Shown here piece after piece: positions 8,711 to 14,963 of a DNA stretch of 31,522 nucleotides. Numbering within the stretch: the first letter of the stretch is position 1; each line of letters opens with the position of its first letter. The position numbers and the translations under genes are program-made. This stretch comes from an uncultured Bacteroides sp. (GTDB lineage: Bacteria; Bacteroidota; Bacteroidia; Bacteroidales; Bacteroidaceae), in NCBI GenBank assembly GCA_905201685.1, contig CAJKOW010000017.1:1-31522 (forward strand), written 5' to 3'. The notes beneath the pieces were generated by a model that was not told the DNA's origin, searched no databases, and saw only the letters and a program-made list of their open reading frames with translations.

Positions 8711-8738
8711 CCGATATTGGCCGGATATGTTCCGTATT

Positions 8739-10061
8739 TTATTTCCTCAGTTTCGGCATCATTTTACCCATTTTGCTGCCGGTTACCATCTTCATCATTT
8801 TACGGGTCTGGTCGAACTGCTTCAGCAGACGATTTACTTCCTGGATGTTGGTTCCACTACCTTTGGCAATGCGCTGGCGGCGCGAACCGTTCAGGATTTC
8901 GGGGTTGGTTCGTTCCTTCGGGGTCATCGAGTTGATGATGGCTTCGATGCTCTTGAAGGCGTTGTCGTCGATGTCGATGTCCTTGATGGCCTTGCCTACA
9001 CCCGGAATCATGGAAGCCAGGTCCTTCAGATTACCCATTTTCTTGATTTGCTGAATCTGGCTCATGAAGTCGTTGAAGTCGAACTGGTTTTTCTGAATCT
9101 TCTTTTGCAGGCGTTTGGCTTCTTCTTCGTCATATTGTTCCTGTGCACGTTCTACCAGCGAAACGATGTCGCCCATGCCCAGGATACGGTCGGCCATACG
9201 GGCGGGGTGGAACTGGTCGATGGCTTCGAGTTTCTCGCCGGTACCGATGAATTTGATAGGCTTGTTGACTACCGAGCGGATGGAGAGCGCGGCACCACCA
9301 CGGGTATCGCCGTCGAGCTTGGTCAGGACAACGCCGTTGAAGTCGAGTCGTTCGTTGAATTCCTTGGCTGTATTCACGGCATCCTGTCCGGTCATGGCAT
9401 CGACCACAAACAGGATCTCGTTGGGGTTGATGGCTTCTTTGATGGCGGCAATCTCGTTCATCATGTCTTCGTCGATGGCCAGACGACCGGCTGTATCGAC
9501 GATGACGAGGTCGTATCCTTTGGCTTTGGCCTCTTGAATGGCATGTTGCGCAATGGCTACGGGATCTTTGCTGTCGGGTTCCGAGTACATGGGTACTCCG
9601 ATCTGTTCGGCCAGCACACGCAGCTGCTCGATGGCGGCGGGGCGGTAAACGTCGCAGGCTACCAGGAGGGGCTTGCGGTTCTTCTTGCTTTTCAGCATGC
9701 GTGCCAGCTTGCCCGAAAAGGTGGTTTTACCGGAACCTTGCAGACCTGACATCAGAATGATGGCAGGCTTCCCGTCGAGGTTGATTTCGGATGTTTCGCC
9801 ACCCATCAGACGGGTCAGTTCGTCGTGAACGATTTTTACCATCAGCTGGCTGGGCTTGACGGCTGTCAGCACGTTTTGTCCCAATGCTTTTTCTTTGACC
9901 GTATCGGTGAAGTTCTTGGCAACTTTATAGTTGACGTCGGCATCGAGCAGGGCTTTACGGACGTCTTTCAACGTTTCGGCCACGTTGATTTCGGTGATTT
10001 TCCCTTCACCTTTCAGGATTTTGAATGATCTTTCGAGTCTTTCGCTTAAATTATCGAACAT
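8739..10061 (-). CDS. ffh: Signal recognition particle protein Ffh
   Basis: Ffh is the SRP54 homologue. It binds SRP RNA and the hydrophobic signals of nascent chains and docks with FtsY for cotranslational membrane insertion. The 440 residues contain the N domain, the GTPase G domain with G1 GLQGSGKTTFSGKLA (near 110), VACDVYRPAAIEQL, G3 VIVDTAGRL, the DAMTGQDAVNTAKEF segment and G4 LTKLDGD. The methionine-rich M domain carries GSRRQRIAKGSGT and ends in KMMKMVTGSKMGKMMPKLRK. The gene follows rho by 62 nt with no TAnnTTTG element between, so cotranscription with rho is likely. Confidence 0.98.
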   Translation of the reverse strand: MFDNLSERLERSFKILKGEGKITEINVAETLKDVRKALLDADVNYKVAKNFTDTVKEKALGQNVLTAVKPSQLMVKIVHDELTRLMGGETSEINLDGKPAIILMSGLQGSGKTTFSGKLARMLKSKKNRKPLLVACDVYRPAAIEQLRVLAEQIGVPMYSEPDSKDPVAIAQHAIQEAKAKGYDLVIVDTAGRLAIDEDMMNEIAAIKEAINPNEILFVVDAMTGQDAVNTAKEFNERLDFNGVVLTKLDGDTRGGAALSIRSVVNKPIKFIGTGEKLEAIDQFHPARMADRILGMGDIVSLVERAQEQYDEEEAKRLQKKIQKNQFDFNDFMSQIQQIKKMGNLKDLASMIPGVGKAIKDIDIDDNAFKSIEAIINSMTPKERTNPEILNGSRRQRIAKGSGTNIQEVNRLLKQFDQTRKMMKMVTGSKMGKMMPKLRK

Positions 10062-10123
10062 ATATCAGTGCTATTTCAGATTATACGTATTCGTTTTTCT
10101 TTCGACGATTGCCGGTGAGGCTA

Positions 10124-12172
10124 TCAGCTGTTCATGCTCATCAGGAACTCGTCGTTATCTTTGGTTTTCTCCAAGCGGTCTTTTACGAAGTCCATGGCTT
10201 CTATCGGAGTCATGTCGGCCAGATACTTGCGCAGTATCCACATGCGGTCGAGCGTCTGCTTATCCTGCAGCAGGTCGTCGCGGCGTGTACTCGATGCAAC
10301 GATGTTGACTGCCGGGAAGATGCGCTTGTTGGACAGGTTGCGGTCGAGTTGCAATTCCATATTACCTGTTCCCTTGAACTCTTCGAAGATTACTTCGTCC
10401 ATCTTGGAGCCGGTATCAATCAGGGCTGTAGCCAGTATGGTAAGCGAACCTCCGCCTTCGATGTTACGTGCCGCACCGAAGAAGCGTTTGGGCTTGTGCA
10501 AGGCATTGGCATCGACACCTCCCGAAAGCACCTTGCCGGATGCGGGCGATACGGTGTTGTAGGCACGGGCCAGACGGGTGATGGAGTCAAGGAAGATGAC
10601 TACGTCGTGTCCGCACTCTACCAGTCGTTTGGCTTTTTCCAGTACGATGCCGGCAATCTTGACGTGGCGTTCGGCGGGTTCGTCGAAGGTAGAGGCAATG
10701 ACTTCGGCATTGACGGTACGGGCCATGTCGGTAACCTCTTCGGGGCGCTCGTCGATGAGCAGCATAATCATATAGACTTCCGGGTGGTTGGCGGCAATGG
10801 CGTTGGCGATGTCCTTCATCAGGATGGTCTTACCGGTCTTGGGCTGTGCCACGATGAGGGCACGCTGTCCTTTTCCGATGGGGGCGAAGAGGTCAACTAC
10901 ACGGGCCGACAGCGAGTCGGAGTAACCGCCTTTGCAAAGTTTGAACTTTTCGTTGGGGAAGAGGGGGGTAAGGTGCTCGAAGGGCACGCGGTCGCGGATG
11001 AATGCCGGGTCGCGTCCGTTGATTTTGGAGACTTTGACCAGCGGGAAATATTTTTCGCCTTCCTTGGGCGGACGGATGACTCCGTCAACCACGTCACCAG
11101 TCTTCAGGCCGAACAGCTTGATTTGCGACTGCGATACGTAGATGTCGTCGGGCGAGGACAGGTAATTGTAGTCGGATGAGCGGAGGAAGCCATAGCCGTC
11201 AGGCATGATTTCCAGTACGCCTGTTCCGGTCAGGATGTCGTCGAATTCGTAGGCTTTCTCGCGTTCGGGCTGCTGTTTGCGCTCTTGTGCGGGCATGTTG
11301 TCATTGGCATTTTGCTGTTGTGCCTGACGTTGCTGTGCCTGACGTTGCTGTGCCTGACGCTGGTTGTTGTTATTGTTATTGTTGTTGTTCCGATTGTTGA
11401 AGGCTGCATTGTTGTCGCGCTGACGGATGCGCGGGCGTTGTTGCTGTGGCTGCGGCGCAGGGTTTTGTTCGGGTGCCGGTACAGGGGGAATGGCCTTGGT
11501 GGCTTCGAACTTTCCAATCAGTTCAGAGGGGAGCTCGAATTTATCGGTCGGCAGATCCTCGATGGGGATGAAGTCATCATTTGCTTCGGCTATGATGGGA
11601 TTTTCATCGGGTACGGTATTCTTTTCCGGGGCTGTTTCTGCTTCGGGAGCCTGTGCTTCGAACTTCAGTTCCGGCTCGGTGACCGATGCGCTTGCTGCGT
11701 TGTTGTCTTTGGCATCTTCTGCTTTGGTCTTGCGAGGCCGACCGCGACGTTTGGTTGCAGGGGTTGTTTCAGCCGCATCGTTGGTGGCTGCCCCTTCGGC
11801 AGCGATGCTTTCGGTTGTTGGGGTTGGGGCAGCTGCTGCGGCTTGTGTAGCCTCTGCTGCCTGTTTGGGTGTGTTATTGGTTGCTTTTTTGGTTTCTTTG
11901 TTTGTTGGCTCTGCGCTTTTTCCGGCAGCAGGTGCTTTGTCACTGTTGTCTTTCTTGTTGGCGCGGGTACGTTTCTGCTTATCTCCTTTGCGCTCTTCTT
12001 TCAGTTTGTCTGCTGCAACTTTCTTGGTAGCCCCGGCAATGGCTTGCTCGTCGAGTATCTTATAGACCAGATCTTCTTTTTTAAGCGATTCGGCCTTCTT
12101 TATACCTAATTCTTGGGCAATAGCTTGCAGTTCCGACAAACTCTTGTCGTTTAATTGAATGATGTTATACAT
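10124..12172 (-). CDS. rho: Transcription termination factor Rho with long disordered insertion
   Basis: Rho is a hexameric RNA helicase that loads on C-rich transcripts and terminates transcription. With the start at 12172 (MYNIIQLNDKSLSELQ) it has 682 residues against about 420 in E. coli. It shows the Rho N-terminal helical domain (1-45), a low-complexity region (about 46-308), the cold-shock RNA-binding domain (about 312-385, with DGYGFLRSSDYNYL) and the RecA-type core with Walker A QPKTGKT (443-449), LLIDERPEEVTDM and the C-terminal DRMWILRKYL. The disordered part holds Ala/Thr-rich segments, an AT-hook-like KRRGRPRK (141-148), a nine-Asn run (262-270) and three QRQAQ-type repeats (271-285). 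A start at 12238 is open but adds 22 unlike residues. A long leader of about 180 nt precedes the gene. Confidence 0.96.
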   Translation of the reverse strand: MYNIIQLNDKSLSELQAIAQELGIKKAESLKKEDLVYKILDEQAIAGATKKVAADKLKEERKGDKQKRTRANKKDNSDKAPAAGKSAEPTNKETKKATNNTPKQAAEATQAAAAAPTPTTESIAAEGAATNDAAETTPATKRRGRPRKTKAEDAKDNNAASASVTEPELKFEAQAPEAETAPEKNTVPDENPIIAEANDDFIPIEDLPTDKFELPSELIGKFEATKAIPPVPAPEQNPAPQPQQQRPRIRQRDNNAAFNNRNNNNNNNNNQRQAQQRQAQQRQAQQQNANDNMPAQERKQQPEREKAYEFDDILTGTGVLEIMPDGYGFLRSSDYNYLSSPDDIYVSQSQIKLFGLKTGDVVDGVIRPPKEGEKYFPLVKVSKINGRDPAFIRDRVPFEHLTPLFPNEKFKLCKGGYSDSLSARVVDLFAPIGKGQRALIVAQPKTGKTILMKDIANAIAANHPEVYMIMLLIDERPEEVTDMARTVNAEVIASTFDEPAERHVKIAGIVLEKAKRLVECGHDVVIFLDSITRLARAYNTVSPASGKVLSGGVDANALHKPKRFFGAARNIEGGGSLTILATALIDTGSKMDEVIFEEFKGTGNMELQLDRNLSNKRIFPAVNIVASSTRRDDLLQDKQTLDRMWILRKYLADMTPIEAMDFVKDRLEKTKDNDEFLMSMNS
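11321..11391 (-). repeat. Tandem 15-bp and trinucleotide repeats inside rho
   Basis: TGCCTGACGTTGCTG occurs at 11321-11335 and 11336-11350 and partly at 11351-11362. GTT/ATT triplets continue to about 11391. They encode the QRQAQ repeats and the poly-Asn run. Such tracts can change length by slippage in units that keep the frame. Confidence 0.85.
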
Positions 12173-12360
12173 ATAGTATATGTGTGATTGGTTAAAATTC
12201 TTGTTATGAAAGGTAAAGTTTCCTTGATGCCTGAACAATTGTGGCCATCGCGGTGAGCTTACCTTATGGGTTATGATTTAATAGGGATGTATTTTGTTGA
12301 ACGGGAAATCAGGCTGACATTTCCTTCCGCAGCTGGATACTTCAGCTTGTTTCGACGCGA

Positions 12361-12368
12361 CAAAGATA
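12361..12368 (-). promoter_or_regulatory. -7 promoter element of rho
   Basis: The minus strand reads TATCTTTG, an exact TAnnTTTG match. It would give a leader of about 180 nt to the ATG at 12172. The -33 element is not clear. The leader contains a small AGCTG/CAGCT hairpin near its 5' end. Confidence 0.5.
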
Positions 12369-12420
12369 ATAATATTTTTTGGTTTTGCTATCGGATTGCG
12401 TTTTTTTAATTTTAAAACCA

Positions 12421-12428
12421 TACCTTTG
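12421..12428 (+). promoter_or_regulatory. -7 promoter element of the EFR1 gene
   Basis: TACCTTTG matches TAnnTTTG exactly, 34 nt before the ATG at 12462. A TTG at 12396-12398 is at a slightly long spacing (22 nt). Confidence 0.5.
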
Positions 12429-12461
12429 TTCGGTTATTATCAATCATAAAATATTTTGCAG

Positions 12462-13298
12462 ATGGATATAAATGCTGTTTATCAGATAACTTTTTCGCCT
12501 ACCGGCACGTCGAGACGGGTGGCTGAGGCGATTGTGAAGGGAACGGGTATCGGTGAGGTCGAAGTGTGCGACGTGACGTTGGGTGCAGGCAGGGCATTGA
12601 AGGTGCCCCGTACGGCTCTTGCCGTCTTTGCCGTCCCAGTCTATGGCGGGCATGTGGCTCCTTTGGCTTTGGAGCGTATGCAGGATATTTGTACGGAGGA
12701 CGGTGCGCCGGCTGTGGTTGTGGTGGTGTATGGAAACCGTGCATACGAGAAGGCGTTGAGCGAGCTTGATGCTTTTGTTTCGGCACGCGGGTTCAAGGTG
12801 ATTGCCGGTGGCACGTTTGTCGGCGAGCATTCGTATAGCACTGCACAATATCCCATTGCGGCCGGCCGTCCCGATGCTGCCGACGTGGAGTATGCCGAAC
12901 TGTTCGGCAAAAAGCTGCAGACCAAGATTGTCTCGGCAGCCGATATGGAGCATTTGTATCCGGTGGATGTGGCGAAGATCCTCCGTCCGCGCCAACCGTT
13001 TTTCCCTTTGCTGCGCTTCTTACGCAAGTTCCTGAAGTTGCGCAAGAGTGGAGTGGTCGTGCCGCGTACGCCCGAGGTCGATGCCGGACTTTGCATCCAT
13101 TGTGGCTACTGTGCGGCACATTGCCCGACCGGAGCCATCGTGAAGGGGGACGAGTGTCATACACTGGCCGACAAGTGTATCCGTTGCTGTGCCTGCGTGA
13201 AGGGTTGTCCGCAGAAGGCACGTTCGTACGACACTCCGTTCTCTGCCTTGCTGTCCGATTGCTTCAAGCGCGAGAAGGAAGACCGGATTATCCTGTGA
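12462..13298 (+). CDS. EFR1 family flavodoxin/ferredoxin protein
   Basis: A 278-residue cytosolic electron-transfer protein. The N-terminal half is flavodoxin-like with an FMN phosphate loop FSPTGTS (11-17) and VPVYGGHVAPLA. The C-terminal end has two 4Fe-4S ferredoxin clusters: CxxCxxCxxxC at C211, C214, C217, C221 and at C239, C242, C245, C249. This combination is the EFR1 (ferredoxin fused to a flavodoxin-like domain) arrangement; the redox partner is unknown. The ATG at 12462 is preferred over a TTG at 12456. The 3' end overlaps the convergent tilS gene by 11 bp. Confidence 0.92.
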   Translation: MDINAVYQITFSPTGTSRRVAEAIVKGTGIGEVEVCDVTLGAGRALKVPRTALAVFAVPVYGGHVAPLALERMQDICTEDGAPAVVVVVYGNRAYEKALSELDAFVSARGFKVIAGGTFVGEHSYSTAQYPIAAGRPDAADVEYAELFGKKLQTKIVSAADMEHLYPVDVAKILRPRQPFFPLLRFLRKFLKLRKSGVVVPRTPEVDAGLCIHCGYCAAHCPTGAIVKGDECHTLADKCIRCCACVKGCPQKARSYDTPFSALLSDCFKREKEDRIIL

Positions 13299-14565
13299 CG
13301 ACTTTGATGACGAGCATTTTCCGGGTATGTTCGTCTATCCGATAGCGGTTGTCTGACCGTTCGCCCACCAACCAGACGATGTCGTCGCCGCAACACAGCA
13401 CCCATTGGCGTTGTTTCTGGGGGAGTGAGAACTTGCGGTCGGTCAGGTAATCGCTGATTTTCTTTTTACCTTTCATGCCGAAGGGGACGAATGTGTCTCC
13501 CTGTTTCCACAGCCGTAGCGACAGGGGTTGCTTGATTTTGTCGGCGTCAAGACAGGCGGTGTCTTTGCTTCGGGGGATGTCGGTGTCGGGCGTGTAGTCC
13601 AGCACTTCGGTTTGCAGCAGGGGCTGCACGGGTGTTTCTTCCCGGTTTTCGATCAGCAGGCAGTCGCGGTCTTTCACAATCTTCCATTGTGAAGAGAGGA
13701 ACGTCTTGCCCGACTGGGCGGAGAGGGAGGCGAGCAGGTCGTCGATTTGCGTGTGGTTGAAGCCCAGCGGGGCTACCAGTTCGAATAGCAGGGTGGCAGG
13801 CGAGGGCTCTTGCAGCAGCAGGGGGATGCTGATGCGGTTGTCCCTGCACACGCGTTTTCGTCCTTCTTCTATACCTTTTATATATATATGGTAAGCATCG
13901 TCCAAGTGGCGGGCGGTCTGCAGGATGCTGTCTTTGACCGAAGGGTTTATTTGCTGCAGCAGGGGCACGATGTTCAGCCGGATCTTGTTGCGGGTGTACT
14001 CGTCGTGCAGGTTGGTGCTGTCGGTGACGTAGTCCTGCCCGATGCTTTGCAGGTAGCCGGTGATGTCGCGACGCGACAGGCAGAGCAAGGGGCGTACGAT
14101 GCGTCCGTTTCGGGCACGTATGCCGCGCAGGCCGTTGATGCCGGTTCCCCGTATCAGGTTCAACAGGAAGGTCTCCACACTGTCGTCGCTGTGATGGGCC
14201 ACGGCGATGACGGCGGCTCCGCAGTCAAGGCGCGTTGACTCAAACCACTCGTAGCGGAGTTCGCGGGCAGCCATTTCGATGGAGATGTGCCGTTGGGCGG
14301 CCACCTGTGTGGTGTGGAAGTGGGTCACGTGCAGGGGCACTTGCAGGCGGCAGCATAGTTGGCGGACAAAGGTTTCGTCGCGGTCCGATTCGTCGCCACG
14401 CAGGTGGAAATTGCAGTGGGCTGCCTCGCAGCGGTAGCCTGTGTGCAGCAGCAGGCGCAACAGGGTTACGGAATCGGCGCCTCCGCTCAGGGCAACGAGT
14501 ATCTTGTCCTGCGGAGTGAAGAGATGCTCGTTCTCGATGTATAGCTTTACTTTTTCTGTTATCAT
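13288..14565 (-). CDS. tilS: tRNA(Ile)-lysidine synthetase TilS
   Basis: TilS attaches lysine to C34 of tRNA-Ile2 (CAU) using ATP, changing it to read AUA. The 425 residues begin with the N-type ATP pyrophosphatase domain carrying the PP-loop SGGADS (27-32), then HCNFHLRGDESDRDETFV and AVAHHSDDSVETFLLNLIRGTG. The family's C-terminal domain follows with KGKKKISDYL and DRKFSLPQKQRQWVL. Length and motifs are standard for Bacteroidetes. The ATG lies only 4 nt after an exact TATATTTG promoter element (14570-14577), so the mRNA is likely leaderless. It converges on the EFR1 gene. Confidence 0.96.
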   Translation of the reverse strand: MITEKVKLYIENEHLFTPQDKILVALSGGADSVTLLRLLLHTGYRCEAAHCNFHLRGDESDRDETFVRQLCCRLQVPLHVTHFHTTQVAAQRHISIEMAARELRYEWFESTRLDCGAAVIAVAHHSDDSVETFLLNLIRGTGINGLRGIRARNGRIVRPLLCLSRRDITGYLQSIGQDYVTDSTNLHDEYTRNKIRLNIVPLLQQINPSVKDSILQTARHLDDAYHIYIKGIEEGRKRVCRDNRISIPLLLQEPSPATLLFELVAPLGFNHTQIDDLLASLSAQSGKTFLSSQWKIVKDRDCLLIENREETPVQPLLQTEVLDYTPDTDIPRSKDTACLDADKIKQPLSLRLWKQGDTFVPFGMKGKKKISDYLTDRKFSLPQKQRQWVLCCGDDIVWLVGERSDNRYRIDEHTRKMLVIKVVTG

Positions 14566-14569
14566 GGGG

Positions 14570-14577
14570 CAAATATA
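14570..14577 (-). promoter_or_regulatory. -7 promoter element abutting the tilS start codon
   Basis: The minus strand reads TATATTTG, CCCC, then ATG. Bacteroidetes transcription usually starts 4-7 nt after this element, which places the 5' end at the start codon. No good -33 TTTG is visible. Confidence 0.55.
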
Positions 14578-14649
14578 CGACAGAATTCCGGTTGTCGTAT
14601 CGTTGTGCGGGTCTATATTTATTACTATTTGTGTGGGAAATCATAAAAT

Positions 14650-14662
14650 ACTGATATTCAGT
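14650..14662. repeat. Short palindrome in the tilS-feoAB intergenic region
   Basis: ACTGA-TAT-TCAGT is a perfect 5-bp inverted repeat with a 3-nt spacer, in the 398-nt region between the divergent tilS and feoAB genes. It could be an operator; nothing else supports this. Confidence 0.25.
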
Positions 14663-14702
14663 GATGTATCTCTTGCTGTCCATCCGTTTTTTCCGAGGGG
14701 GT

Positions 14703-14791
14703 CACAGTCCTATACTTAGGCACCCTCAGTCCTATACTTAGGTACCCTCAGTCGTATCCTTTGGTACCCTCGGTATAGGAGGGTGACTGTG
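14703..14791. repeat. Three tandem 22-bp repeats bracketed by an inverted repeat, upstream of feoAB
   Basis: Units 14705-14726, 14727-14748 and 14749-14770 share the pattern CAGTCCTATACTTAGGTACC followed by CT. Units 1 and 2 differ at one base and unit 3 is degenerate. Each of the first two contains CCTA-N4-TAGG, and units 2 and 3 contain the palindrome GGTACC. CACAGTC at 14703-14709 and GACTGTG at 14785-14791 bracket the array as an inverted repeat. It ends about 100 nt upstream of the feoAB promoter. The rest of the 398-nt gap holds the two promoters and no gene. Confidence 0.85.
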
Positions 14792-14889
14792 TATCCTCGC
14801 AGTGTAAACATCTATGATTGGATGGAGGGACCGGCGGGGCCGTAAAGCATGCACGTAACGACGCGGTTATTTAAAAACATTCTAAATTG

Positions 14890-14921
14890 TTTGTATGCTA
14901 CGGGCGAATGGAGTATCTTTG
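14890..14921 (+). promoter_or_regulatory. Promoter of feoAB
   Basis: TTTG at 14890-14893, 20 nt, then TATCTTTG at 14914-14921, giving a leader of about 37 nt to the ATG at 14964. Both elements fit the Bacteroidetes consensus. Confidence 0.8.
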
Positions 14922-14963
14922 TGGTCGAAATATACCGAACAGTCAAGACTAAAATAGAATATT

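Noticed and set aside
8727..9749. Plus-strand frame of 340 codons inside ffh
   Set aside because: Antisense shadow of ffh; repetitive Val/Phe/Asp-rich translation without a start signal.
10025..11179. Plus-strand frame of 384 codons inside rho
   Set aside because: Antisense shadow of the conserved rho core; no recognisable domain.
11321..11391. CRISPR-like array in rho
   Set aside because: The repeats are in-frame coding repeats without spacers.
12173..12238. 22-residue extension of Rho
   Set aside because: The added residues do not look like Rho, whereas MYNIIQLNDKSLSELQ is a normal Rho N-terminus.
14703..14791. CRISPR array upstream of feoAB
   Set aside because: Units are contiguous 22-bp tandem repeats with no unique spacers.
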